Assembly: GCA_964609085.1 (NCBI GenBank)
Contig: CAZSRZ010000008.1
Span: 1-64,000, forward strand
Reading direction: 5' to 3'
Length of the DNA stretch: 64,000 bases
Source of the DNA: JANPLG01 sp964609085
Lineage (GTDB): Bacteria; Armatimonadota; SYMT01
Shown in pieces: positions 9,701-20,374 of the stretch. Every line of letters starts with the position of its first letter. Position 1 is the stretch's first letter. Under the pieces are notes generated by a model. The model was given only the letters and a program-made list of their open reading frames with translations. It was not told the DNA's origin and made no database searches. A program made the position numbers and the translations under genes.

Positions 9701-10015
9701 CTCCTGTCGAATGCCGTCAAGTACACTCGTCGGCGCGGGGTTGCGGTGATCGAGGTGTTCGCCGAAGAAACACAAGACGATCCCTGCTTCGTGATCCGGG
9801 ATAACGGAGTGGGGTTCGATATGCGTTACGCGGACAAGCTCTTCGGAGTCTTCCAGCGGCTCCACAGGGCTGAGGAGTACGAAGGCACTGGGGTCGGTCT
9901 GGCAATCGTCCAGCGGATAGTCCACCGCCACGGAGGCCAGGTCTGGGCGGAGTCGGAGCCAGATCGCGGAGCGACACTCCGCTTCACGCTACCGGTCAGA
10001 GAGGCTACCCCGTGA
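6704..10015 (+). CDS. PAS sensor histidine kinase with internal degenerate HisKA and receiver
   Basis: This is a 1103-residue cytosolic kinase with no membrane segment. The order is: an N-terminal PAS-like region (about 45-190), a GAF-like region (200-370), a degenerate HisKA helix pair in which K389 sits where the phospho-His should be (NKGLRTAL), and a receiver with D525 but E577 in place of the conserved Lys. Two PAS domains follow (about 617-735 and 735-855). Last is a standard HisKA with H889 (SVSHDLRAPL) and a HATPase with DNGVGF and GTGVGLAI. Only the C-terminal kinase looks active. The start is GTG at 6704 or one of the two ATGs directly after it; no clear ribosome binding site decides. 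The stop overlaps the next gene by 4 bp. Confidence 0.9.
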   Translation: MMMDLDRDESTAGSHAGPDGADRRRRLVGRDPLGIATGDGPSFLPARSEMAGLIRSRDWTQSPLGPPEQWPSELRRTLALCLASSFPLCLAWGEDRVQLYNDGYAALCGPKHPEAFGQDFRECWDSAWPVIGAAFEGALQGETTMFTNTQMFLDRHGYREETFFTSSFSPIPGQDGRVVGVFHPVTETTQAVLSDRRMTAIRDVADHCRGAESSDAALRLLVDALSRHPGDIPFAMGFAAGRTPTECALVADAGLPVDDLLTGRDDPSGFHFAGHSVAQLRASGQQIEVIHIDPQPSATHRAASPSIARHAIAIPLHVGLPGPAPAILILGASPYRALDATYLDFFRRLAELAGGAVQRAYATTRDRQRVLSLTAVDRARTRFFSEINKGLRTALAQVVNPIERVLEDADDPLQPQHRRQIRRAYRNAGRVRALTDRLLQLPGTETEESSGEPEPVGSGGPAAGPTPRQSSTARRNRVLFVDADPIHRERMIELLETRFDVESVNDGATALNLARSDPPGMILCDLSAPEMDGPRLISELRANQATSEIPVVLFAAQPGETARDDALASGADDFLAEPLLGQDLLPRLSRTLSRIEFWRHASEAALVQSEEQFRLMVESVQEYAIYMLDHEGYIVTWNAGAARITGYTESEILGKHLRVLHGSSELEGSCADEILRRAAQDGQCLEEGWRHRRDGRPYWSKDTVTRLKDEGGRPRGFVHVTRDSTEQKRAEARFIRAVESAPNGMVLVDSSGTIVMVNLQTEQTFGYARGELIGQPVGVLLPERVRAEHARHRAGFMEQPQVRAMGAGRDLAARRKDGSEFPVEIGLNPIEMEDGTFVLCAVVDITERKKVEAAAKETHLELERRVVERTADLEAANRELEAFSYSVSHDLRAPLRAIDGFSRIVLDDYAAGMAVEACDYLRDIRENTQHMGRLVDDLLAFSRLGRQPVRRREVDTNRLVRDCVTELLGVGECPHIDMRLNHLPNCWGDRALLKQVWLNLLSNAVKYTRRRGVAVIEVFAEETQDDPCFVIRDNGVGFDMRYADKLFGVFQRLHRAEEYEGTGVGLAIVQRIVHRHGGQVWAESEPDRGATLRFTLPVREATP

Positions 10016-10461
10016 CCGACCGTGCCGTCGAGATCCTTCTCGTCGAGGATAACCCCAACGACGTTAAGCTGGCGCTCCACGCGTTTCGGAAGCACCACCT
10101 GGCCAACACCATTCATGTGGTTCGAGACGGGGCTGAGGCACTGGAGTTCCTCTTCTGCACCGGGCGCTACTCCGAACGTGCGCCAGGAGCTGGGCCTCGG
10201 GTGATCCTGTTGGATCTGAAGCTGCCTCTGGTGGACGGGCTTGAGGTGCTGCGGCGGATCAAAGCGGAGCCTCTACTCCGGCAGATTCCCGTGGTGGTAA
10301 TGACCTCATCAAAGGAGGATACGGACATTCAGCGCAGCTACGAGCTTGGGGTAAACAGCTATATCCTCAAGCCTGTGGACTTCGAGCAGTTCACGGAAGT
10401 CGTCCGCCACCTCGGTTTCTACTGGCTGTTGATGAACCAACCTCCCCGCATCCGTGGCTGA
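10012..10461 (+). CDS. Rcp1-like single-domain response regulator
   Basis: This 149-residue stand-alone receiver has the acidic pair in LLVEDNP, the phospho-acceptor Asp in LLDLKLP, the switch Thr in VMTSS and the Lys in ILKPVD. It has no output domain and resembles cyanobacterial Rcp1-type regulators, which typically pair with PAS/GAF or phytochrome kinases. It starts at GTG within the GTGA overlap with the upstream kinase, so the two are translationally coupled and likely partners. Confidence 0.92.
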   Translation: MTDRAVEILLVEDNPNDVKLALHAFRKHHLANTIHVVRDGAEALEFLFCTGRYSERAPGAGPRVILLDLKLPLVDGLEVLRRIKAEPLLRQIPVVVMTSSKEDTDIQRSYELGVNSYILKPVDFEQFTEVVRHLGFYWLLMNQPPRIRG

Positions 10462-10464
10462 CCC

Positions 10465-12855
10465 ATGAACGAAGGTCCTTTGCGAGTTTTGATGGTCGAA
10501 GACCAGGAGTCGGACGCACGGCTGATGGTGGATGCGCTGCGGAAGGCAGGCCTGGACCTCGAAGCGATCCGTGTGGAGAGCGAAGTAGAATTCGTTGCCG
10601 GGCTGGCCGCCGACCCGGACATCGTCCTGTGCGACTACAGCCTCCCTGGCTTCGACGCCCTGCGCGCCCTGGAGGCGCTCCAGCAAAGCGGCGCGCAGGC
10701 CCCGATGATCATCGTCTCGGGCTCGATCGGCGAGGAGACCGCCGTCGAGTTGATACGCCGAGGGGCATCGGACTACATCCTGAAGGACAGGCTCGGCCGC
10801 CTGGGCGGCGCCGTGCGACAGGCAATAGAGCAGCGACGACTGCGCGAGGCTGAGGCCCGAGCCAGGGCTGAAGTGAGGATGACCGAGGAGCTGAACAGGC
10901 AAATCCTCGACACCGCGAGTGATCCCTTCTTAGCCGTTAGTCTGGAAGGCCGCATCATTATGTGGAACCGCCGGGCCGAAACGGTTTTTGGTTGGAGCAA
11001 GCGGGAAGCCCAAGGGCGATTGCTAACCGACACGATCATCCCCGAGCGGTATCGGCCAGTCTACGCCGCATCCATCGAGTCGCTCGCCCAGACCGGCCAG
11101 GATCGGTCGCTCCACAGCCGGAAGGACCTGACGGCCCTGCGGCGGGATGGCGTCGAGATTCCTGTCGAACTCCGGACCTGGATAACGACGGTGGGAGGCA
11201 GGCAGACCTTCTGTGCCTTCCTTCGGGACATGAGCGAGAGCCGCGCCCTTGAGGACGGCCTTTCTCGAGCACGAAAGCGGCTCCAGCACGTGGTTGCTTC
11301 CAGCCCAGCCGTCCTCTATACGCTGGACCTGGATCAGGGCGGTTTGCGACTCACGTGGGTCAGCGACAACGTATCGGATCTGATCGGCACCTCCGACCTC
11401 ACCCTCGACCTGGGCTGGTGGCTCGGACGAATCCACCCAGAGGACCTGCAGCCGCTGATCAGCCAGGTCGAAGACGAACTCTTCCGGACGGACCGTGTGG
11501 TCAGCGATTACCGCGTTCGGCGACAGTCGGGCGGTTACTTGTGGGTCCGGGACGAGAAGCGGCTGATCCGCGACGACAGCGGCAGCCCCGTCGAGGCCGT
11601 CGGCTCCTGGGTGGACATCACGAATCGAGTCCGGGCAGAAGAGGTCTTGCGCGAGACCAACGCTCGCCTGGAAGCGGCGCTGGACGAACTCCAACGGGCT
11701 CAATCAAAGATCGTAGAACAGGAGCGTCTCCGCGCTCTGGGAGAGATGGCGAGCGGCATCGCGCACGACTTCAACAATGCCCTGGCGCCGATTCTGGGAT
11801 TCTCCGAGCTGCTGCTCGACCAGCCGGACCGGCTGGACGACCGCGAGCGGACGCTCAAGTTCCTGAAAATGATGCACACCGCAGCGTCCGACGCCACCAG
11901 CGTGGTTCGTCGACTCCGCGAGTTCTACCGTCCACGAACAGCGACGGACGTGATGCAGCCGGTGGACGTAAACGAGGTTCTCGCGCAGTCGCTGGAACTC
12001 AGCCGACCTCGCTGGAAGCCTCAAGCTGAGTCGCGCGGCGCGCCGGTCGAGGCAGAGCTGTCGCCCGGTGAACTGCCGCGGGTGCTGGGAGACCCCGCAC
12101 ACTTGCGGGAGGCGGTCGTCAACCTCATCTTCAACGCCGTTGATGCGATGCCGAGTGGAGGACGACTGGTGGTGCGCTCGTTCCAGGATGAGCAAGGATT
12201 GGCGGTGCTGGAGGTCCAGGACACCGGCGGCGGGATGACGGAGGAAGTGCGCCATCGATGCCTGCAGCCATTCTTCACCACCAAGGGTGAGAAGGGGACG
12301 GGCCTGGGCCTGCCCATGGTCTATGGCATTGTGCAGCGTCACTCGGGTACGCTTGAGATAGAGAGCGCACCCGGGCAGGGAGCTACGGTTCGCATTCGCC
12401 TCCCCGCCTTCTCTGGCCGGCAACCCGTAGTGGAGGGCCTGGGGCCCTCCAAAGCGCGATCAATGCTGCGCGTGCTTGTCGTTGATGACGAACGAAGTGT
12501 TCGGGAGGTAACCACCGTTCTGCTCGAGACCGACGGGCACGAGGTGGTCTCTGTGGCGGACGGTGACTCCGCGCTCCGGGCATGTCGAGACGCGAGGTTC
12601 GATGTTGTGATCACAGATCGGGCTATGCCGGGCATGAATGGAGATCGGCTTGCCCTGGCGTTGCGAGCCCTCTCGCCGGAGATGCCGATCATTATGCTGA
12701 CAGGATTCGGCGATCTCATGGATGCAACCGACGAACTCCCGGGGGGGGTGAGCCTGATCCTCGGCAAGCCACTCTCTCGGAACTCCCTCCGGAGCGGACT
12801 CCAGGCAGTCGCGCTGCTGCCCCGACAGAGTGCTCCCGTCACCAGTTCTTCATAG
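10465..12855 (+). CDS. Hybrid histidine kinase (REC-PAS-PAS-HisKA-HATPase-REC)
   Basis: This 796-residue protein starts with a receiver (D57, K107), followed by PAS domains at about 145-265 and 270-400. It then has a HisKA of the IAHDFNNALAPILG type (H434), a HATPase with the GTGLGLPMVYG motif, and a C-terminal receiver (D718). The N-terminal receiver suggests it takes phosphate or docking from another member of the operon before its own kinase acts. No membrane segments are visible. It begins 3 bp after the Rcp1-like gene, with no room for a promoter. Confidence 0.93.
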   Translation: MNEGPLRVLMVEDQESDARLMVDALRKAGLDLEAIRVESEVEFVAGLAADPDIVLCDYSLPGFDALRALEALQQSGAQAPMIIVSGSIGEETAVELIRRGASDYILKDRLGRLGGAVRQAIEQRRLREAEARARAEVRMTEELNRQILDTASDPFLAVSLEGRIIMWNRRAETVFGWSKREAQGRLLTDTIIPERYRPVYAASIESLAQTGQDRSLHSRKDLTALRRDGVEIPVELRTWITTVGGRQTFCAFLRDMSESRALEDGLSRARKRLQHVVASSPAVLYTLDLDQGGLRLTWVSDNVSDLIGTSDLTLDLGWWLGRIHPEDLQPLISQVEDELFRTDRVVSDYRVRRQSGGYLWVRDEKRLIRDDSGSPVEAVGSWVDITNRVRAEEVLRETNARLEAALDELQRAQSKIVEQERLRALGEMASGIAHDFNNALAPILGFSELLLDQPDRLDDRERTLKFLKMMHTAASDATSVVRRLREFYRPRTATDVMQPVDVNEVLAQSLELSRPRWKPQAESRGAPVEAELSPGELPRVLGDPAHLREAVVNLIFNAVDAMPSGGRLVVRSFQDEQGLAVLEVQDTGGGMTEEVRHRCLQPFFTTKGEKGTGLGLPMVYGIVQRHSGTLEIESAPGQGATVRIRLPAFSGRQPVVEGLGPSKARSMLRVLVVDDERSVREVTTVLLETDGHEVVSVADGDSALRACRDARFDVVITDRAMPGMNGDRLALALRALSPEMPIIMLTGFGDLMDATDELPGGVSLILGKPLSRNSLRSGLQAVALLPRQSAPVTSSS

Positions 12856-12864
12856 ATTCCTCAG

Positions 12865-13980
12865 ATGGCGGAACGAACGCCCGATCGGCTCATGCTCGTC
12901 GTCGTGATTGACGACAACGCCGGCAACGCGGCCCTCCTCAGCGTCCTCGTGGAGGACATGGAAGGATGCCGGGCCGTCGCGTTCTCTTCGGCGCAGGAAG
13001 CCCTCGAGTACTGCCGCGTCGAGAGTTGCGACCTCGTGCTGACGGACTACTCGATGCCTGGAATGAACGGCATCGAGTTCCTGCTGCAGTTCCGGAAGCT
13101 CCACGGCAATGCGACAACCCCCGTCGTGGTACTGACCGGGCTGCGCGATGATGACGTCTGCCACGCGGCACTCCAGGCGGGGGCGACTGATTTCCTGACC
13201 AAACCGGTCAATCGAACCGAATTCATGGCGCGCGTGAGGAACATGCTTGCGCTCCGCGAGCACGAGTTGGAACTCCAAAGTCGCGCGGAGTGGCTGGGTG
13301 AAGAGATCCGAAAGGCAACCGGCGACCTGCGTGACCGGGAGAAGGAGATCATCGACCGACTTTGTCGGGCGGCGGAACACCGCGATTCCGACACCGGGCT
13401 GCATGTGTCGCGCGTGGCGAAGTATGCGCGCTTGATCGCGGAGTCATTGGGGCTCTCCGACCACGACGCCGATGCCATTTTCCGCGCGGCGCCAATGCAC
13501 GATCTGGGGAAGGTGAGCGTACCGGACAGGATCCTGTTGAAGGAAGGGACCCTCACAGAAGATGAGCAAGCCGCCATGCGAACTCACACCTGGGCCGGCT
13601 ATGAAATCCTGAGCGGTAGCACGATCCCTCTCCTGCAGATGTCCGCTGAGATTGCTCTCTGCCACCACGAGCACTACGACGGCAATGGGTATCCTCGCGG
13701 GCTGGCAGGCGAACAGATTCCGCTTCCCGCCCGGATCGTAGCTGTCGCCGACGTCTTTGATGCGCTGTTGTCGGACCGCCCCTATCGAGTGGGCTGGGAG
13801 ATCGGCTCCGCCGTGGACCATCTCCTCCGCGGCTCCGGCACACAGTTCGACCCGCGCTGTGTCCAGGCATTCCTCTCAGTGCTGCCCGCGATCCGTGCCT
13901 CCCTGGAGGCTGCACCCCGGGATGACGACGCACTATCCGCCAGTGCCGGGTCACTGCCCCGCCCGACAACCTCACTGTGA
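12865..13980 (+). CDS. RpfG-like response regulator with HD-GYP domain
   Basis: The 371-residue protein joins a receiver (D61, K112) by a coiled-coil-like helix to an HD-GYP domain (about 160-340). Metal-binding residues are visible: H179, the HD pair H211/D212, the HHEHYDGNGYPRG stretch and the DVFDAL segment. HD-GYP proteins hydrolyse cyclic di-GMP, so this is the likely output of the operon. It starts 9 bp after the hybrid kinase. Confidence 0.93.
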   Translation: MAERTPDRLMLVVVIDDNAGNAALLSVLVEDMEGCRAVAFSSAQEALEYCRVESCDLVLTDYSMPGMNGIEFLLQFRKLHGNATTPVVVLTGLRDDDVCHAALQAGATDFLTKPVNRTEFMARVRNMLALREHELELQSRAEWLGEEIRKATGDLRDREKEIIDRLCRAAEHRDSDTGLHVSRVAKYARLIAESLGLSDHDADAIFRAAPMHDLGKVSVPDRILLKEGTLTEDEQAAMRTHTWAGYEILSGSTIPLLQMSAEIALCHHEHYDGNGYPRGLAGEQIPLPARIVAVADVFDALLSDRPYRVGWEIGSAVDHLLRGSGTQFDPRCVQAFLSVLPAIRASLEAAPRDDDALSASAGSLPRPTTSL

Positions 13981-14102
13981 TCCGAGTTCGACTGGAGCCG
14001 GGCGAGCCCGGCCCGTGGGAGTCGGGGGCGGTCAGGGGCACCGGAAGGTGCCCTCCGCCCGCTGTGTTGAACCAAGTACCTCTCAAGTCGGAGAACCAAA
14101 GC

Positions 14103-15020
14103 ATGAATCGTCGAGAGTGGCTGGCCGCAACGGCGGCCGTGGGCCTGGGGCTGGCTGGGTTGGAGCAGCGGTCGGCGATCGCCGCGGACAAGAAGCAGGT
14201 GCTGTTCTTCACCAAGTCATCCGGCTTCGAGCACCCCATGATCAAGGTCCCCGCGGGAGGCGGACCCTCTCCCGCCGAGAAGTTCCTGGAGGAGTGGGGA
14301 GCCGAGCATGGCTTCGAGGTCACCACGTCCAAGGACGGCACCCTCTTCAATCCTGGCAGCGTGGAGAAGTTCGACGCGTTTGTGTTCTACACAACCGGAG
14401 ACCTGACGCAGCCGGGCACGGACAAGCAGCCCCCAATGACGCCGGCTGGCAAGCAGGCTTTCCTCGCAGCGATCCGGGGAGGCAAGGGCTTCGTCGGGAT
14501 CCACAGTGCCACCGATACCTTCCACACCCAGCCGGACCCTCCGGATCGATCCAATCGCTACGTGAACCATGGCGCGGAGCGGGTCGACCCCTACGTAGCG
14601 ATGATCGGCGGGGAGTTCATTCGGCACGGCAAGCAGCAGATGTCGCGGATGATCGCCGCGGACACCGCCTTCCCCGGCTGCGGCAAGTTGGGTAAGGGGT
14701 TCGAGATGCACGAAGAGTGGTACTCCCTCAAGGAGTTCCGGGATGACCTCCACGTGCTGCTGGTGCAGGAGACCGCCGGCATGGAAGGCAGCGACTACCA
14801 ACGGCCTCCCTACCCTGCCACATGGGCCCGGATGCACGGCAAGGGACGGGTCTTCTACACCAGCATGGGGCACCGGGATGACGTCTGGGCCAGTGAGACA
14901 TTCCGATCCGTGTTTCTCGGCGGCCTCGCCTGGACGTTGCGGCGGGTGGAGGCGGACGTGACCCCGAACATCCGGGCAGTCGCCCCGGGCCACGCGGAGT
15001 TGCCCCCCAGGCCTGCCTGA
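14103..15020 (+). CDS. ThuA-domain protein with Tat-like signal
   Basis: The 305-residue protein begins with RREWL followed by a hydrophobic stretch and an Ala-rich cleavage region, which suggests Tat export. The mature part is a ThuA-like (trehalose-utilisation) glutamine-amidotransferase fold, seen in QVLFFTKSSGFEHP and GFVGIHSATDTF. In planctomycete-like genomes these proteins sit near sugar or glycan degradation genes, but the reaction is not established. I start at ATG 14103 because GGAGA precedes it and it gives the Tat signal. The frame stays open back to 13977, but that extension reads as non-coding and overlaps the HD-GYP stop. Confidence 0.85.
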   Translation: MNRREWLAATAAVGLGLAGLEQRSAIAADKKQVLFFTKSSGFEHPMIKVPAGGGPSPAEKFLEEWGAEHGFEVTTSKDGTLFNPGSVEKFDAFVFYTTGDLTQPGTDKQPPMTPAGKQAFLAAIRGGKGFVGIHSATDTFHTQPDPPDRSNRYVNHGAERVDPYVAMIGGEFIRHGKQQMSRMIAADTAFPGCGKLGKGFEMHEEWYSLKEFRDDLHVLLVQETAGMEGSDYQRPPYPATWARMHGKGRVFYTSMGHRDDVWASETFRSVFLGGLAWTLRRVEADVTPNIRAVAPGHAELPPRPA

Positions 15021-15083
15021 CTGATGCGTCTGCTGGACAGACTTTGCGACGTATGGTTGCGCGCCCACGGTGCGCGGTAGCCG

Positions 15084-16506
<1,423 letters not shown>

Positions 16507-16517
<11 letters not shown>

Positions 16518-18990
16518 ACGCAAACTCATTGGTGCAGAGCAAGGTGTGACAGAGGAGCGACCACGCCCGGTCCTCTTCGCTCGGGCCACCGGGCTTGCCG
16601 AGTGCTCGCCGCTGCCCGAGCAGTCGGTGGGCCACCGCGCGCTCCCGATCTGCTGGGGCGCGGCCAAGACACAACTCGTAGGCCCGGTCGATCCGCGAGT
16701 CAACATCCGCAGAGGCGTTTCGGACAGAAGCGGCAATCTGATCCGCCGCAGCTAAGACCAGCTCGGCGTTCATCATGAACAGCGCCTGGGCGGGCACGGT
16801 TGTGGATGTGCGATCACCCGACGGCACGGCTCCGTCTCCGAAGTCAAAGACCTCCAGGTAATCGTAAACGTGATTGCGAACCACCGGCAGATAGAGAGTT
16901 CGGCGCACGCTGTCGTAGCTCGTCCGGTCGGTGGATGTATGGTCGAACACGTACTCGCGGTTCTTGAGCGGTAGCGCGGGGCCACCCATCCGCAGATCGA
17001 GCCGGCCGGAGACGAAGAGCAGGCTGTCGCGAAGCGATTCGGCATCCAGGCGTTGAGGCGTCCAACGAGCCAGCAAGCGGTTTTCGGGATCCAGCCGATT
17101 CATCCGCTCATCCGTGCGGTCCGCCAACCCGAAGGCGCGTGACGAAAGGATGAGCCTGTGGAGGTCTTTGATGGACCATGGCTTGAACGCCCGACCATCC
17201 TCAAGCCTGTGGGGGACAGCGCCCACGAAGACACCCGCCAGCCAGTCGAGCAACTCCGGGTGGGAAGGCCGGTCGCCCTGAATGCCGAAGTTGTCCGGCG
17301 TGGCGACGATTCCCCGGCCGAAGTGCCAGCGCCATACGCGGTTCACGATCACCCGACCCGTGAGCGGATGTTCCGGAGACGCGATCCATTGGGCCAGCTC
17401 ATGGCGACCACTGCCCCTGGACGGGAGTGCCGGTTGACTTGCCCCGGCCAGAACCGTCGGGAACCGCCGCGGAACGCGCTCCCCCAACTCCAGGAAGCTC
17501 CCCCGGATGTGCACCTGCAGGTCCGTGGGCTCGCCTTCGGTCAGGCCCATCGCGCCCGGCAGCTCGGGGGCGGATTTCTCCATAGCCGCGACCTGATCCC
17601 GGATCTGCTTCAGGCGGGTTCGCCGCGCCTCCGGCAGGGAACTCTCGAAGTCGGTCGGCAGTGGTTTCCCGGGACCGATGACTCGCTGCAGCTCGGACCG
17701 GCCAGCGCGCAACTCCGCGGCCAGCTGCTCCTTGGCGCCTGCGAGCGCGGCTGCGTGCGCCGCCACGCGATCTCGGTCCGCCTGGGTGGCGATCGGGTGC
17801 TCAAACCACATGCGCGGCTTGGTCATGATCGTCATGAAGCGGCTGCTCTTGAGGATCCCCGCGAGGCCGTAATAGTCCCTGGTCGTGATCGGGTCGAATT
17901 TGTGGTCGTGGCACCGGGCGCAACCGAAAGTCATACCCAGGGTGGCTCGCCCCAACGAGTCCAACTGCTCATCGATCGCGTCCATCTCCATCCTGCGGCT
18001 GTCGACCTCGGAGATGCACTTCGGGCCGATCGCCAGATAGCCTGTGGCGATGAGCCGACGACGATTCAACGTGGCGTCTTCGGATGAGGGAAGCAGGTCG
18101 CCGGCGATCTGCTCGATGAGGAAATCCCGATACGGTAGGTCATCCTGGAATGCCTGGACCACATAATCGCGGTAACGCCAGGCGTTACCATAGTGCACGT
18201 TCTCGTCCAGGCCGTTGGTGTCCGCATACCGCGCCACATCCAGCCAGTGCCGACCCCAGCGTTCGCCATAGCGCGGGCTGGCCAGGAGCCGCTCGACCAC
18301 CTTGCTCCACGCTGTGGGCGAACGGTCGGCAAGGAAGGCGCGGGTCTCATCGCTACTCGGCGGCAGCCCGATCAGGTCGATGCTAACTCGACGCAGCAGA
18401 GTGCGGCGGTCGGCATCCCGGACCGGCTGCAGCCCTTTTGCTTCCTGTGCCTGCCGCAGGAATCGATCTATCGGCGTGCGGCACCACGCCACGTCACGCG
18501 GGGTTGGGATCGGGACTCGCCGGACCGCCTGAAACGCCCAGTGAGAGCGAGGATCAACCGGTTTTGGATGAGCCGAGGGCCAGGGAGCGCCGGCACGAAT
18601 CCACGCTGTGAATGCCTGGGTCTCCTCTTCGGAGAGCGGCTGCTGCGGCGGCATGGCTAGGCCTGGCCGCTGGCGCAGAACGGCCTGGAGCAGCAGGCTC
18701 TCATCGGGCTTGGTGGCGTGGAGCGCGGCTCCACGCTTGCCGCCGCGCTCCAACGCCGCGCGCGAATCGACACGCAGACCGCCTGCAGGTCGATTCCCTG
18801 CATGACAGCCGGCACAACGCAGGGCAAGGATGGGGCGGATTCGCGTCTCGAAGATCCGTTCCTGCTCAGAAGTCAGCGGCGGACGCACAGGAGCGGACGG
18901 CCCCGCCATAGCTGAGGAGCCCACCAGCCATGCGGCAATGAGCGCTGAACATGAGGCAGCCGCGAGGCGGCGAATCTGGACCCGTTTCAC
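16507..18990 (-). CDS. PSD1 / cytochrome-c-domain protein (DUF1549, DUF1553)
   Basis: This 827-residue exported protein has a signal peptide (about 1-30) and a planctomycete cytochrome-c-like domain with CAGCH at 59-63. DUF1549 follows (about 165-390) and includes a second CxxCH (CARCHDHKFDP). DUF1553 fills the C-terminal half (GRGIVATPDNFG; LNRVWR-like VNRVWRWHF). Proteins of this type pair with DUF1501 partners in planctomycetes and related groups, and a periplasmic redox role is inferred from the haem motifs. The GTG start is preceded by AAGAGA. It is the first gene of the PSD1-DUF1501 pair. Confidence 0.9.
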
Positions 18991-19043
18991 GATCTCTTAG
19001 TCACCGACGGACGGGGAAGGTGACAGCCGATTCACTCCGGAGA

Positions 19044-19229
19044 TCAGGCCCGCATCGCGCGCTTGATGACTCCCAGAACGAAGATCAACACGCCGACGAA
19101 GATGGCGAGCGTGATCAGACCGGCGAGCAGATTCAGCGCGCCGAACACCAGCCGAGTGACGAACCCCAGCAGAGAACCTGCCAGCAGCAGGGCGAGAATC
19201 CCCAGACCGATCGCGACAATCGGTTTCAT
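19044..19229 (-). CDS. Small two-helix membrane protein
   Basis: This 61-residue protein consists almost wholly of two hydrophobic segments separated by a short turn (GFVTRLVFGALN) and ends in a basic tail (KRAMRA). I start it at ATG 19229, preceded by GGAG at a good distance; the frame is open back to 19415, but the extension is Arg-rich and looks non-coding. No family is recognised. It precedes PSD1 on the same strand with a 53-bp gap. Confidence 0.6.
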   Translation of the reverse strand: MKPIVAIGLGILALLLAGSLLGFVTRLVFGALNLLAGLITLAIFVGVLIFVLGVIKRAMRA

Positions 19230-19510
19230 GTTCAGACTCCTCATCCGCATCATCTCCACGGCACCGCCTCGGCGCCTTCGGACGGCGCATACTCCAGCCC
19301 TGGCCGCAGTTGAGGAACACCGGCCTGCGACACTGGTTACGCCCCGTTCCAGATACATGAGTTGGGCCGCGCGGCTAAGGATAGTCGAATGGACCGCGTG
19401 GGTGAGCGAGCTCACACCGCAGTCCTGGTCTCGCGGGCTACTATCCTCGCCGACGAGTCGGGTCTCTCAAGAGTAGCGTCCGAATTCGGCCGCCGGAGGA
19501 GCAGGGCAAG

Positions 19511-20374
19511 ATGGAGCAAATGGCGTGGCGCAGCATGGACGACGCCACCCTCACAGAAGCGGCCACGCTGGGTGAGATGGACGCCTTTAACGAGTTGGTC
19601 CGTCGCTACCGGCCCGCCGTCACTGCGGTCGCGGCCCGGATCGTGGGTCCGGACGCAGCGGACGACGTCGCGCAGGACGCGCTGCTGCTCGCGTTCAAGG
19701 CTCTGCCGCAACTTGACGACCCGGAGCGGTTCGGCGCCTGGCTGCACGCGGTGGCCCGGCATCGAGCGTTGCGCTTCGCCCAGGCTCCGGCGCAACGGCT
19801 CAACACACCGGCCAATGAGACGGACCTGCTGATCCTGGAGCAGACTCCGTCGCTCGCCGGCAGGCCGGACGAGGAGGTGGAGCGGGATGAGAGTCGGCGC
19901 GAAGTCCGCGCCGCCGTCGCCCGACTTCCGGAGGATTTTCAACTCGTCATCTTTCTGCACTACTTCGAGGGAATGCCCGCTGCCAGAATCGGGGACTTCC
20001 TCGGCCTACCTCTCACCACGGTGAAATGGCGGCTATACCGGGGCCGGCGCCTGATGCAGGCGGACCTGGAACAGTCCGAGTCACCCCACACCAACTCCGC
20101 GGCGGGCGACCCCAGCCGCGGTGGAGCCCAAGACCATGACCGACACAACAGCACAACCGGAGCGGACCGCCGCTCAGAAGGAAGAGATCCGTCGTCTCGG
20201 ACGGATGCTGCGCGGCCTTGCGAAGACAGCGCGGGACGCCAGCTTCACCGGACAACTGGCCGGGGGCAAGGGGGTGGCAGTGCACCAGTACAACGCCATC
20301 CTCTCCCGGCTGCACGACATGGGGGTGGCACCCGCCGACCTCTTCACGCCTCTCTTGCAGGAAGCCTCGTTTGA
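19511..20374 (+). CDS. ECF sigma factor with anomalous C-terminal extension
   Basis: Region 2 (DAFNELVRRYRP ... DVAQDALLLAFK) and region 4 (LPEDFQLVIFLHYFEGMP ... TTVKWRLYRGR) are typical of ECF sigma factors, and the protein could end near residue 185-190. The frame nevertheless stays open to residue 287, through a tail rich in Arg, Gly, Pro and Ala that overlaps the next ORF by 239 bp in another frame. In the +2 frame a TGA at 20137-20139 would overlap the next ATG in the usual ATGA fashion. A frameshift or sequence error near 20050-20130, or a genuine read-through tail, are both possible. The ATG has GGAGGAG upstream. Confidence 0.8.
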   Translation: MEQMAWRSMDDATLTEAATLGEMDAFNELVRRYRPAVTAVAARIVGPDAADDVAQDALLLAFKALPQLDDPERFGAWLHAVARHRALRFAQAPAQRLNTPANETDLLILEQTPSLAGRPDEEVERDESRREVRAAVARLPEDFQLVIFLHYFEGMPAARIGDFLGLPLTTVKWRLYRGRRLMQADLEQSESPHTNSAAGDPSRGGAQDHDRHNSTTGADRRSEGRDPSSRTDAARPCEDSAGRQLHRTTGRGQGGGSAPVQRHPLPAARHGGGTRRPLHASLAGSLV

